From Lachnospiraceae bacterium (lineage in GTDB: Bacteria; Bacillota; Clostridia; Lachnospirales; Lachnospiraceae), in contig JAAWNY010000003.1 in NCBI GenBank assembly GCA_022799175.1, forward strand, positions 1 to 64,000: a stretch of 64,000 nt of DNA, in the 5' to 3' direction. This document shows positions 28,307 to 37,333 of this stretch, piece by piece. Below the pieces are notes generated by a model that worked only from the letters and a program-made list of their open reading frames with translations, made no database searches and was not told the DNA's origin. Both the position numbers and the translations under genes were made by a program. Numbering within the stretch: the stretch's first letter is position 1; each line of letters starts with the position of its first letter.

Positions 28307-28340
28307 AATTATAATTCAAGATAACTCAGGAGAGGCGGAA

Positions 28341-29537
28341 ATGACAGGTGAGGCGGAGGTTTCTGTAATCGTTCCTATTTATAACATTGACCAATATATT
28401 GAGCAATGCATTTCAAGTATTATAATGCAGACTTATGACAAGTTGCAAATCGTCCTGGTGGACGATGGTTCTACAGATAGAAGTGGACAGATTTGTGATC
28501 AGTATCAAAAAAAGGATGTTCGTATTGTTGTTATTCACAAACAGAATGAAGGGTTGGTCCCGGCAAGAAAGACCGGTTTGCTGGCGGCAACAGGAAAATA
28601 TATCTGTTATGTGGATGGGGACGACTGGATAGAGCCAGATTTCATTGAACACCTGTTAGCAGGTATGGAACGGGCAGGAACCGAGCTGAGTGTAGCGGAT
28701 TATTTTTGTGATATGGAAGAATATTCCTGGAAAGTGCAAGAGCGACAACAGGCTGGGGTTTATGATACAAAAGAGCTGATTTCAACAATGTTATATACCG
28801 GAGAGTTCTACGAATTTGGGATCAGCCAGTTTGTTTGGGCAAAGCTATTTCGGAGAGACGTATTGTATGAGATTCAGATGCAGGTGGATGATCGGATTTT
28901 TTGTGGGGAAGACGTGGCCGTCACGTATCCTTATATTTTAAAAACGCGAAAGATATGTTTTTTAAGTTATGCAGGTTATCATTATCGACAACGAAGAGGC
29001 TCCATGACAAGCGGCTATGATGCGAACGAGCAAATGAGAAATCGGATTTTGATTCGGTATTTAGCTGATATCTTTCAAAGTTCTGCCTATGCGGATAATC
29101 TCTATAGACAGCTGAACCAATATGCAAAAAACTTGTTTCTGGCAAGACAAATCGATTGTTTTGACACACCAAAGGGGAGGGGACTTCTGACTCCGTATGG
29201 GGGATTGCCGGAAAATGCCCGTGTTGTCATCTATGGTGCGGGAAAACTAGGGCAGAGTATATATGGTTATCTAGAACGCCAGACATCCGTTACAATCATA
29301 GATTGGGTGGATAAAAATTATAAAAGATATCAAAAAGGTGACAGGAAAGTAAATAGTCCCGAAAACCTGAAACAATTCGATATATCTTCCTATGACTGGG
29401 TGATTATCGGGGTTTGTAGTGAGAAAACAGCGGAAAAGATTAAGGAATATTTGATAGAATTACATATAGATAAAGAAAAAATAAAGTGGTTAAGGAAAGC
29501 GTTTATACAAGAAAAAACATGGATATTGGACACATGA
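28341..29537 (+). CDS. GT2 glycosyltransferase + C-terminal Rossmann module
   Basis: The protein has 398 residues. The GT2 domain has SVIVPIYNIDQYIEQC, IVLVDDGSTDRSG and YVDGDDWIEPD. The C-terminal module has ARVVIYGAGKLGQSIY, IIDWVDKNYKRYQ and WVIIGVCSEKTAEKI. It is closest in layout and wording to the protein at 20307 (both have a FCGEDVAVTYP/FGQDVAVTYP segment), so the pair probably arose by duplication. It is soluble and cytoplasmic. GGAGAGGCGG upstream supports ATG 28341. Confidence 0.8.
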   Translation: MTGEAEVSVIVPIYNIDQYIEQCISSIIMQTYDKLQIVLVDDGSTDRSGQICDQYQKKDVRIVVIHKQNEGLVPARKTGLLAATGKYICYVDGDDWIEPDFIEHLLAGMERAGTELSVADYFCDMEEYSWKVQERQQAGVYDTKELISTMLYTGEFYEFGISQFVWAKLFRRDVLYEIQMQVDDRIFCGEDVAVTYPYILKTRKICFLSYAGYHYRQRRGSMTSGYDANEQMRNRILIRYLADIFQSSAYADNLYRQLNQYAKNLFLARQIDCFDTPKGRGLLTPYGGLPENARVVIYGAGKLGQSIYGYLERQTSVTIIDWVDKNYKRYQKGDRKVNSPENLKQFDISSYDWVIIGVCSEKTAEKIKEYLIELHIDKEKIKWLRKAFIQEKTWILDT

Positions 29538-29585
29538 AGATTGTTATAGCCAGACGTAGGATAGGTAAAGTGCAGAGGAAAGAAT

Positions 29586-30659
29586 ATGAAGAATCAAACG
29601 GAAAAGGTAGAGCAAGTGATTTATATTGTTGGAGCCCATTCCAGGGGGCGAACATTGGGAATGTATCTGACAAAATTATATCCAGATATAAAGATTGCCG
29701 CATATTTATATGATAATGATGAGCCAAATCAGGACGAAATAGATGGGATTCCGGTGATTCATTTTGATGAAAACACGAAATTTCCGTCTGACAGGCTGGT
29801 ATATCTTGGGACAAGAGGAATATATCATCAGAAATTGATTAAAAAATTGCACAATATGGGTATGGAGAAGATCATTCCGGTTACTCCCGAGTTCGATCGT
29901 AAGCTGCGCAATAGCTTTTTGGAACGCTATTTTGCGGAAAACGGCAGAGAATATTATAAGTTGGATGCAGCTGCAGATGCGGCGTGTATCTACATTGCAA
30001 GGTCTGTTTTTGACAAACCGTTGCAACAGGAGTATTCGTTGTCTGGATTTCAGAAAGAAATTCAAGTTGGCGCAGAACTGACGGATCAACGCATTTGTGA
30101 TCTGACAGATAATAAAGGGGAACATATATCAGAAAAAAACAAGCAGTTCTGTGAATTGACGGCGCTTTACTGGATCTGGAAAAATGCCAGGCAAGATGTC
30201 GTAGGTTTGGAGCATTACCGGAGACATTTTCTTTTGCAGGAAGGGTGGCTACAGGATATGAAGGAACGGTGTATTGATGTGATTTTACCGACCCCACTTT
30301 ATGTAGCGCCAAACATTGCACAGAATTATAAAGAAAGACATGTAGCCTCCGACTGGGACTTTATGATGGATTATATGAGGAAAATTTATCCTGCTGATTA
30401 TCGAAAGGCCGTTCGTTTTTTTGACATGAATTTATATTCTCCTTGCAATATGTTTATTATGAAAAGACAAGTGTTGCATGAATTATGTTCATGGCTTTTT
30501 CCTATTTTATTTATTTGTGCAGAGCACGGTGGGGAAAGGAAAGATGGTTACCAGAACCGGTATCCAGGATTTTTATCTGAAAGGCTGATGACTTTTTTCT
30601 TTGAAAAAAACCGAAATGAATATCGAATTGCCTATGCAGATAAAGATTTTCTAAATTGA
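29586..30659 (+). CDS. Rossmann module + DUF4422 glycosyltransferase-like domain
   Basis: The protein has 357 residues. The N-terminal ~115 residues are the module (VIYIVGAHSRGRTLGMYL, AYLYDNDEPNQDE, LVYLGTRGIYHQKLI). The remainder matches DUF4422, a family found in glycan clusters: DNKGEHISEKN, CELTALYWIWKN, VGLEHYRRHF and a YSPCNMFIMKR stretch. DUF4422 proteins are thought to be GT-A-like glycosyltransferases. AGAGGA six bases before ATG 29586 is a good ribosome binding site. It is the last transferase of the island, followed by the epimerase-like gene. Confidence 0.75.
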   Translation: MKNQTEKVEQVIYIVGAHSRGRTLGMYLTKLYPDIKIAAYLYDNDEPNQDEIDGIPVIHFDENTKFPSDRLVYLGTRGIYHQKLIKKLHNMGMEKIIPVTPEFDRKLRNSFLERYFAENGREYYKLDAAADAACIYIARSVFDKPLQQEYSLSGFQKEIQVGAELTDQRICDLTDNKGEHISEKNKQFCELTALYWIWKNARQDVVGLEHYRRHFLLQEGWLQDMKERCIDVILPTPLYVAPNIAQNYKERHVASDWDFMMDYMRKIYPADYRKAVRFFDMNLYSPCNMFIMKRQVLHELCSWLFPILFICAEHGGERKDGYQNRYPGFLSERLMTFFFEKNRNEYRIAYADKDFLN

Positions 30660-30694
30660 TTTATCGCAATTTATAAAGATGGGAGAGAACGGAA

Positions 30695-31357
30695 ATGGAC
30701 TTTGAATTGACAGCCTCTATGATGTGTGCCAACTATGGCAATCTGGAGAAGGAAGTGAGAGATTTGGATGAGGGAGGGATCGATTCCTTTCATATTGATA
30801 TTATGGACGGGCGATATGTGCCTAATTTTGCCATGTCTTTAAACGATATGCGTTACATAGCGAAAGCTTCAGAAAAACCTTTGGATGTACATCTGATGAT
30901 CGAGCATCCGAATAATTGTATCGGATTGTTTCTTTCTAGTTTGCGTAAAGGAGATACCGTATATATCCATCCAGAAGCGGAGTATCATCCATCTACCACT
31001 CTGCAGAGTATTATTAATGCGGGAATGATTCCGGGAATTGCCATCAATCCAGGGACTTCGGTAGAGACCGTGATGGAAATGCTGCGAATTGTCAAGAAAG
31101 TATTGGTCATGTCGGTAAATCCGGGCAATGCGGGACAGATGTATCTGCCTTATGTGGGAAAGAAAATTACGAAGCTTCTTGCGCTAAAAGAAGATATGGA
31201 TTTTGAGATCTATTGGGATGGGGCCTGCAGCGCAGATAAGATTCTGGAATATGCCCCGAAAGGTGTGAAGGGATTTGTTCTGGGAACAACATTGCTGTTT
31301 GGGAAGGGAAGACCCTATGGAGAGACCTTGCAGAATATTCGAGATTTGAAATTTTAA
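30695..31357 (+). CDS. Ribulose-phosphate 3-epimerase family protein
   Basis: The protein has 220 residues, the usual length for this TIM-barrel family. It carries FHIDIMDGRYVPNF and DVHLMIEHP, whose His and Asp residues bind metal and do catalysis, then INPGTSVE, VMSVNPGNAGQ and YWDGACSADK, where housekeeping enzymes have MTVNPGFGGQ and VDGGI. Catalytic Asp/His residues appear kept while the loop wording is diverged. It may epimerise a ketose phosphate that feeds a special sugar (for example a heptose or allulose phosphate), not the pentose pathway. It is followed by a terminator and closes the island. Confidence 0.75.
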   Translation: MDFELTASMMCANYGNLEKEVRDLDEGGIDSFHIDIMDGRYVPNFAMSLNDMRYIAKASEKPLDVHLMIEHPNNCIGLFLSSLRKGDTVYIHPEAEYHPSTTLQSIINAGMIPGIAINPGTSVETVMEMLRIVKKVLVMSVNPGNAGQMYLPYVGKKITKLLALKEDMDFEIYWDGACSADKILEYAPKGVKGFVLGTTLLFGKGRPYGETLQNIRDLKF

Positions 31358-31417
31358 TCGGTTGGGAAATTTTTTGTTTTTGCTGTAAAGTGAAAATATA
31401 AATGAGGATTTTGCTAT

Positions 31418-31455
31418 GCTTCGGTGAAGGGAGTTCTACTGGACCGAAGCTTTTT
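31418..31455 (+). terminator. Rho-independent terminator ending the glycan island
   Basis: gcttcggt (31418-31425) pairs perfectly with accgaagc (31443-31450) and is followed directly by TTTTT. It lies 61 bases after the epimerase-like gene and before the plsX promoter, separating the two transcription units. Confidence 0.75.
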
Positions 31456-31494
31456 GCTACGCAAATAGTTGTAATATAATGTGAGAAATTTCTG

Positions 31495-31523
31495 TTGATT
31501 TATAAAACATTATTTAGTATAGT
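31495..31523 (+). promoter_or_regulatory. Sigma-A-type promoter for plsX
   Basis: TTGATT (31495-31500), a 17-base spacer, then TATAGT (31518-31523). It lies between the island terminator and plsX. No obvious FapR-like palindrome is visible next to it. Confidence 0.6.
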
Positions 31524-31570
31524 AAGGAGGGAATGGAAAGACTGTTTTTAGAATGGGAGAGGAGAACGGT

Positions 31571-32575
31571 ATGATTAAAGTGGCAGTAGATGCGATGGGT
31601 GGCGATCATGCCCCTGGTGAGATTGTAAAGGGTGTGGTAGATGCGGTATCCCACAGAGCGGACATTCAGGTTCTATTGGTGGGGAAGGAGGATATGGTGA
31701 CGAAGGAACTTTCTCGGCATACATATCCAAAGAAACAGGTACTGCTGATTCCAGCATCGGAGGTGATTGAGACAGAAGAGCCACCCGTCAATGCCGTGCG
31801 CCGGAAGAAGGATTCGTCGATTGTAGTAGGGATGAATCTGGTAAAGGCCGGGGAAGCGGATGCCTTTGTGTCTGCTGGAAGCTCCGGGGCGATTCTGGTC
31901 GGCGGCCAGGTGATCGTTGGCCGTCTAAAAGGGGTGGAACGACCGCCTTTTGGGGCTCTGATTCCTACAGAAAAGGGAGTTTCTCTGCTGTTGGACAGCG
32001 GTGCAAATGTGGATGCCCGCCCTTCTCATCTGGTACAGTTTGCCCGAATGGGAGCGATCTATATGGAGCATGTGATTGGGATTCCCAAACCGCGCGTAGG
32101 GATTGTCAACATTGGCGCCGAGGAGGAGAAAGGCAATGCCTTGGTAAAAGAAACGTTTCCTCTGCTGAAAGAATGCCAGGATATCAACTTTACCGGCAGT
32201 ATTGAGGCCCGAGAGATCCCTCATGGAGGAGCTGATGTAATCGTGTGTGAGGCATTTACCGGTAATGTAATTTTAAAACTTTATGAAGGAACTGGGGCTA
32301 CTTTGATATCGATGGTGAAGAAGGGGATGATGAGCAGCCTTCGCAGTAAGTTGGGGGCATTGCTAGTGAAACCGGCCTTGAAGGAGACATTGAAAGCGTT
32401 CGATGCATCCCGGTACGGCGGGGCGCCGCTTCTGGGATTGAAGGGGCTGGTAGTGAAGACTCACGGCAGTGCGGGAGCTCGGGAAGTAAGCAATTCTATC
32501 ATCCAGTGCGTGACATTTAAGGAACAGAAAATTAACGAGAAAATTAAAGAAAGCCTGGAAATTGGAGAATCGTGA
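31571..32575 (+). CDS. plsX: Phosphate acyltransferase PlsX
   Basis: About 334 residues. It begins with IKVAVDAMGGDHAP, the family signature, and contains AFVSAGSSGAILVGG, LLLDSGANVDARP, GIVNIGAEEEKGN and CEAFTGNVILKLYEG. It makes acyl-phosphate from acyl-ACP for phosphatidic acid synthesis with PlsY, and is peripheral at the membrane. ATG 31571 with GAGAGGAG seven bases upstream is preferred to the track start at 31553. It precedes acpP, as in many Firmicutes. The rpmF/DUF177 genes that often precede plsX are not here; the glycan island takes that place. Confidence 0.95.
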   Translation: MIKVAVDAMGGDHAPGEIVKGVVDAVSHRADIQVLLVGKEDMVTKELSRHTYPKKQVLLIPASEVIETEEPPVNAVRRKKDSSIVVGMNLVKAGEADAFVSAGSSGAILVGGQVIVGRLKGVERPPFGALIPTEKGVSLLLDSGANVDARPSHLVQFARMGAIYMEHVIGIPKPRVGIVNIGAEEEKGNALVKETFPLLKECQDINFTGSIEAREIPHGGADVIVCEAFTGNVILKLYEGTGATLISMVKKGMMSSLRSKLGALLVKPALKETLKAFDASRYGGAPLLGLKGLVVKTHGSAGAREVSNSIIQCVTFKEQKINEKIKESLEIGES

Positions 32576-32579
32576 GTAA

Positions 32580-32598
32580 CAGTTCAATATTTGAACTG
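32580..32598. promoter_or_regulatory. Small perfect palindrome between plsX and acpP
   Basis: cagttcaa-tat-ttgaactg: 8-bp arms with a 3-base loop, starting four bases after the plsX stop. No T-run follows, so it is more likely an RNA hairpin affecting the plsX/acpP transcript ratio, or an operator, than a terminator. Confidence 0.4.
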
Positions 32599-32630
32599 CC
32601 ACAAAATTAAGAAAGAAAGGGGGGAAAAGG

Positions 32631-32861
32631 ATGGAATTTGAGAAGCTGCAGGGAATTATTGCCGAGGTGTTGAATGTGGAGACAGGAGAAATTACACTGG
32701 ACACCACATTTGTAGAAGATCTGGGTGCGGATTCACTGGACATTTTTCAGATTGTTATGGGAATCGAAGAGGAATTTGATATTGAGATACCCAGCGACGC
32801 GGCGGAACAGATCGTTACAGTGGGTGATGCAGTGGAACAGATTAAGAATGCACTAAACTAA
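32631..32861 (+). CDS. acpP: Acyl carrier protein
   Basis: The protein has 76 residues, the normal ACP length, and is acidic. The phosphopantetheine serine lies in the canonical GADSLDIFQ motif, followed by IVMGIEEEFDIEIPSDAAEQIVTVGDAV. It carries acyl chains in fatty acid synthesis and donates them to PlsX, encoded just upstream. The ribosome binding site is a purine-rich GGGGGGAAAAGG directly before ATG 32631. The neighbouring rnc gene is 132 bases downstream. Confidence 0.95.
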   Translation: MEFEKLQGIIAEVLNVETGEITLDTTFVEDLGADSLDIFQIVMGIEEEFDIEIPSDAAEQIVTVGDAVEQIKNALN

Positions 32862-32926
32862 TGGAGAAGTGGTTTGCTGACTTGCTAGTGAGCAATCATG
32901 GAAAAAGAGTGCATACCAAATAGAAA

Positions 32927-32970
32927 GGGGGAGGGCGCGTCGCAGGAGAGCCTGGGTAGCGCCCTCTCCT
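32927..32970 (+). promoter_or_regulatory. GC-rich hairpin before rnc
   Basis: A left arm containing ggagggcgc can pair with gcgccctctcc on the right, with 6-9 paired bases and a small bulge. It lies 24 bases before the rnc start and has no T-run, only TTG. RNase III often cleaves a stem in its own leader, so this may be an autoregulatory RNase III site; that is inference. Confidence 0.4.
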
Positions 32971-32993
32971 TGTAAGACGGAAAGGGAAAGTAT

Positions 32994-33692
32994 ATGAATC
33001 GAGATTTGAAAGAATTAGAGGTGAGGATTGGCTATACGTTTCGGCAGAAAAAGCTGTTGCGTCAGGCTATGATTCATAGCTCTTTTGCCAATGAGCATCA
33101 TATTGATAAGCTGAATTGTAATGAACGGCTAGAGTTTTTGGGGGATGCCGTTTTGGAGGTGGTATCCAGCGATTTTCTGTATTGGCAATATCCGGACAAG
33201 CCGGAAGGAGAGTTGACAAAGATTCGGGCCAGTCTGGTCTGCGAACCCACATTGGCCTATTGTGCATCAGAGATCGGATTGGGCGCTTATCTTTTCTTAG
33301 GAAAGGGGGAGGAAGCCACTGGCGGGAGAAGCCGGGATTCTGTAGTGTCGGATGCTATGGAGGCATTGATTGGGGCAATCTATCTGGATGGTGGTTTTGC
33401 TAATGCAAAAGAGTTCGTTCACCAGTTTGTGCTGAACGATTTAGAGCATAAGCAGCTCTTTTATGATAGCAAGACTATCCTGCAGGAAATCGTGCAGGCC
33501 GGGGAGGGCGGGCAACTTCTGGAATATGAGATACTAAAAGAAGATGGGCCCGATCATCGTAAGGTATTTGAAGTGATGGCTGTGCTCAATGGAGAGGAGA
33601 TCGGCAGAGGAAGTGGCAGGACCAAGAAAGCAGCAGAGCAGGTTGCCGCCTACCGGGGAATACTGAAACTGAAGGAGCATATATGTACTTAA
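32994..33692 (+). CDS. rnc: Ribonuclease III
   Basis: The protein has 232 residues. The endonuclease domain (1-~150) has the signature NERLEFLGDAVLEVV and a second acidic site in DAMEALIGAIYLDGG. The double-stranded RNA-binding domain (~155-230) has SKTILQEIVQA and GRTKKAAEQVAAYRGI. It processes rRNA precursors and structured mRNAs. It overlaps smc by 10 bases, a common rnc-smc coupling in Firmicutes. Confidence 0.95.
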   Translation: MNRDLKELEVRIGYTFRQKKLLRQAMIHSSFANEHHIDKLNCNERLEFLGDAVLEVVSSDFLYWQYPDKPEGELTKIRASLVCEPTLAYCASEIGLGAYLFLGKGEEATGGRSRDSVVSDAMEALIGAIYLDGGFANAKEFVHQFVLNDLEHKQLFYDSKTILQEIVQAGEGGQLLEYEILKEDGPDHRKVFEVMAVLNGEEIGRGSGRTKKAAEQVAAYRGILKLKEHICT

Positions 33693-36600
33693 AGAGTATC
33701 GAGATACAGGGGTTCAAATCCTTTGCCAACAAGATTACTTTTGAATTTCATAATGGCATTACCGGGATTGTGGGTCCGAATGGCAGCGGCAAAAGTAATG
33801 TGGCAGATGCGGTTCGCTGGGTTTTAGGAGAACAGCGCATCAAGCAGTTGCGGGGCGCCAGTATGCAGGATGTGATTTTTGCCGGCACGGAGCTGCGAAA
33901 GCCCCAGGGGTTTGCTTACGTGGCAATTACTTTGGATAATTCCGATCATCAACTGACCATCGACTATGATGAAGTAACGGTTGCTCGTCGCTTATACCGT
34001 TCCGGGGAGAGCGAATATCGGATTAATGGCAGTGCTTGCCGGCTGAAGGATATCAATGAGCTGTTTTATGATACCGGAATTGGCAAGGAGGGATACTCGA
34101 TCATCGGCCAGGGCCAGATTGATAAAATTCTCAGTGGAAAACCGGAGGAACGGCGGGAGTTGTTTGATGAGGCTGCCGGGATTGTCAAATTTAAGCGGCG
34201 CAAGCTGATAGCTCAGAAGAAGTTAGAGGATGAGAAGCAGAATCTGGTGCGGGTCAGCGATATTCTGGCGGAGTTGGAAAAACAGGTGGGTCCTCTGGCC
34301 AGACAATCCGAAGCCGCCCGGAAATATTTGAATCTGAAGGAGCAACTTAAGACTTATGATGTCAATCTTTTTTTGATGGAATCGGAGGGCATTCGGACTC
34401 AGTTAAGTGAAGTGGAGAAAAAAGAAACGATTGTGTCTCAGGATATGCGGGAAGCAGCTCAGCAAACGGAGGAGGAAAAAGCTACCTATGATCGGTTGGA
34501 ACAGGAACTGAGTCGGTTGGAAGAAGAAATCGGTGAAAAGCGAGAGCGGCTAGGCCAGGCAGAGATGGAGAAGGGAAATCTGGAAGGCCAGATTAATGTG
34601 CTTCACGAGCAGATTAATACAGAACGAATGAATGCCGATCACATCAATGCTCGCATAGAGTCTATTCAGAGAGAACGAGAGCAAAAAGAGCGGCAGGTTG
34701 TTGATTATGAAAAGGACAGTGCTGAGATTCGAAAGCAGGCGGCGCTCAGCAATCAGGAGCTTTTGCTGGCAGAGGAACGATTGCGTCAGGAAGATGAAAC
34801 GATTATGCTGTTAGATCAGCGGATTGAGGCGGGAAAAGGCAATATTATTGATAGTCTAAATGAAAAAGCATCCTTGACAGCCAGAGAACAGCGCTATGAA
34901 GCCATGTTAGAGCAGGTACAGGTGAGGCATTCTGAGGTATGCCAGCGACTTTTGCGCTACAAGAGCGACGAGTCAGTGCAGGAGGAACTGCAACAAAAGG
35001 AGCGACAGAAGCTGGAGATTTCCAGACAGCGGATGGAAGGATTACTGTCCGAACAGACCGATTGTGAAACGGAGATGGAGCGCTGTGAGCAGGAGGTGCG
35101 GCGGCTGACCCGAGGATTAAATGAAAAGCAGCAGGAGTACCAGAGAGCGACCACCCGCCTCGAATCTCTGCGGAATCTGGCGGAACGTTATGAGGGATAC
35201 GGCAATAGTATTCGCAAGGTGATGGAGGTGCGGGACCGGGTTCATGGCATTCATGGCGTGGTGGCAGATCTGATCACGACAGAGCGGCAATATGAGATGG
35301 CGATTGAGACGGCTTTGGGTGGCAGTATTCAAAATGTGGTGACCGATTCAGAGCAGACGGCGAAGCAACTGATTGAATATTTAAAGAAAAATAAATATGG
35401 CCGAGTGACTTTTCTGCCATTGACCAGCATCGGGCAGCGAGGAGATTTTTCCCAGCCAGAAGTGCTTCGGGAGCCAGGAGTGATTGGCCTGGCCAGCGAT
35501 CTGATTCAGGTTAAGCCACAATATCAGGTGTTGGCAAAATATCTTTTAGGCCGGGTGGTGGTGACGGCTACGATTGATCATGCCGTTGCTGTGGCCAGAA
35601 AATATAAATATTCTCTGCGGATTGTGACGTTGGAGGGCGAGCTGCTAAGCGCAGGGGGCTCGATGACGGGAGGTGCATTCAAAAATTCCAGTAATCTATT
35701 GGGAAGAAAACGGGAGCTAGAAGAATTGGATGGTATCTGCAAAAAGGTATTGTCTATAGCGGAGCGACTGCAAGAAGAGCTAAAGATGAATGAAGGAATG
35801 CTGGCAGAAAAAAGAGAAGAGTTGGGGAAGATTCGCGAAGCGTATCATCAGGAATCTCTGAATCAGAATACACTGGAGTTAAATGTTAGTCAATTGGAAG
35901 AAAAGAAGGAGGAAATTCAGGATTCTTCCCGGGATTTGGTACTGGAAAATCAACAATTGGAGGAACAGATTCGGGAGATTGAACAGAATCGTCAGCAGAT
36001 TGCCCGGGATTCGGAACAATTGCGCCAGCAGAATGAGCAGGCAAATCAGGAGGTGGAACAACTTTCCGGACAGATGGAGAAAACCAGGCAAGTGAGAGAA
36101 ACGCTAGCCCATGAGTTGGAAGAGATTCGTCTGCGGGCTGCCAGTTTAAAGCAACAGGTGGATTTCGTGATGGAGAATCTTCACCGAGTCAGGGAGGAGA
36201 TTCAAAAACAGGAGGAAGAACTGGTGGGTTTGAAAACCGGAACCGGAGATTCCAGGTTGGCAATTGAGGAAAAACAACGGCAGATCGGAGAGCTGAGGGA
36301 ACGCATTGAAGCGGCCATAGATCGTCGGGAACAGTTGACGAAAGCGTTAGAAGTGCTGGGAGCCGGAAAGGAGGAAAAGACCCGGGAACAAAAGAGTATT
36401 TTTCAGAAACGTGAAGAACTGACAGAGCGAATCAGTCATCTGGATAAAGATCTGTTCCGGCTGCAGAACCAGAAAGAGAAACTGGAGGAAAGGCTAGAGA
36501 ATCATGTAAACTATATGTGGAGCGAATATGAACTGACCTTCACTACAGCAGAGCCTTTGCGGGATCCAGAGCTAACTGTGATTTCCGAGGTACGAACCCA

Positions 36601-37243
36601 GATTGAAAAGTTAAAGGGGGATATCCGGGCACTGGGGAGTGTTAATGTCAATGCGATTGAGGATTATAAGGAGATCTCTGGCCGTTATGAATTTATGAAG
36701 ACCCAGCATGATGATTTGGTGGAGGCGGAACAGACTCTCTTGCAGATCATTGAAGAGTTGGATACCGGGATGAGGCGGCAGTTTGCAGAGAAGTTTAAGG
36801 AGATACGCAGCGAATTTGATCGGGTGTTTAAAGAATTGTTTGGCGGAGGACACGGAACGTTGGATCTGATGGAAGGTGAAGATATTCTGGAAGCAGGAAT
36901 ACAAATCATTGCCCAGCCGCCAGGAAAAAAACTGCAGAATATGATGCAGCTGTCCGGAGGAGAAAAGGCCCTGACAGCGATATCCTTATTGTTTGCAATA
37001 CAGAATCTGAAGCCATCCCCCTTTTGTTTGTTGGATGAGATTGAGGCAGCGTTAGATGATTCCAATGTCGAGAGGTTTGCAGGCTATCTGCATAAGCTGA
37101 TTAAAAATACCCAGTTCATTGTGATTACGCATCGGCGGGGAACGATGGTAGCTTCGGATCGGCTTTATGGGATTACCATGCAGGAAAAGGGGGTATCCAC
37201 ACTGGTATCAGTGAATTTGATAGAGGATCAGCTGGAAGGATAG
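33683..37243 (+). CDS. smc: Chromosome segregation protein SMC
   Basis: The protein has 1186 residues, the full family length. The N-terminal head has Walker [11 protein letters not shown]; coiled coil runs to about residue 500; the hinge (~515-630) includes GIHGVVADL and [11 protein letters not shown]; a return coiled coil follows; the C-terminal head has the ABC signature [10 protein letters not shown] and Walker [14 protein letters not shown]. It forms the condensin-like ring with ScpA and ScpB, neither encoded here. It starts inside the rnc 3' end, so is translationally coupled, and precedes ftsY by 90 bases. Confidence 0.97.
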   Translation: MYLKSIEIQGFKSFANKITFEFHNGITGIVGPNGSGKSNVADAVRWVLGEQRIKQLRGASMQDVIFAGTELRKPQGFAYVAITLDNSDHQLTIDYDEVTVARRLYRSGESEYRINGSACRLKDINELFYDTGIGKEGYSIIGQGQIDKILSGKPEERRELFDEAAGIVKFKRRKLIAQKKLEDEKQNLVRVSDILAELEKQVGPLARQSEAARKYLNLKEQLKTYDVNLFLMESEGIRTQLSEVEKKETIVSQDMREAAQQTEEEKATYDRLEQELSRLEEEIGEKRERLGQAEMEKGNLEGQINVLHEQINTERMNADHINARIESIQREREQKERQVVDYEKDSAEIRKQAALSNQELLLAEERLRQEDETIMLLDQRIEAGKGNIIDSLNEKASLTAREQRYEAMLEQVQVRHSEVCQRLLRYKSDESVQEELQQKERQKLEISRQRMEGLLSEQTDCETEMERCEQEVRRLTRGLNEKQQEYQRATTRLESLRNLAERYEGYGNSIRKVMEVRDRVHGIHGVVADLITTERQYEMAIETALGGSIQNVVTDSEQTAKQLIEYLKKNKYGRVTFLPLTSIGQRGDFSQPEVLREPGVIGLASDLIQVKPQYQVLAKYLLGRVVVTATIDHAVAVARKYKYSLRIVTLEGELLSAGGSMTGGAFKNSSNLLGRKRELEELDGICKKVLSIAERLQEELKMNEGMLAEKREELGKIREAYHQESLNQNTLELNVSQLEEKKEEIQDSSRDLVLENQQLEEQIREIEQNRQQIARDSEQLRQQNEQANQEVEQLSGQMEKTRQVRETLAHELEEIRLRAASLKQQVDFVMENLHRVREEIQKQEEELVGLKTGTGDSRLAIEEKQRQIGELRERIEAAIDRREQLTKALEVLGAGKEEKTREQKSIFQKREELTERISHLDKDLFRLQNQKEKLEERLENHVNYMWSEYELTFTTAEPLRDPELTVISEVRTQIEKLKGDIRALGSVNVNAIEDYKEISGRYEFMKTQHDDLVEAEQTLLQIIEELDTGMRRQFAEKFKEIRSEFDRVFKELFGGGHGTLDLMEGEDILEAGIQIIAQPPGKKLQNMMQLSGGEKALTAISLLFAIQNLKPSPFCLLDEIEAALDDSNVERFAGYLHKLIKNTQFIVITHRRGTMVASDRLYGITMQEKGVSTLVSVNLIEDQLEG

Positions 37244-37333
37244 AAGCTGACAAGAAAGCGTTTGAACAATTAGAGACCGGAGGCAAAAGCTGGGGTTTTT
37301 GTCTGTGAAATATCAAAAAGGAGCATATCGGAA

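Noticed and set aside
32615-32630. G6 run before acpP as another contingency tract
   Set aside because: It forms part of a purine-rich ribosome binding site, not a coding frame, and acpP is essential.
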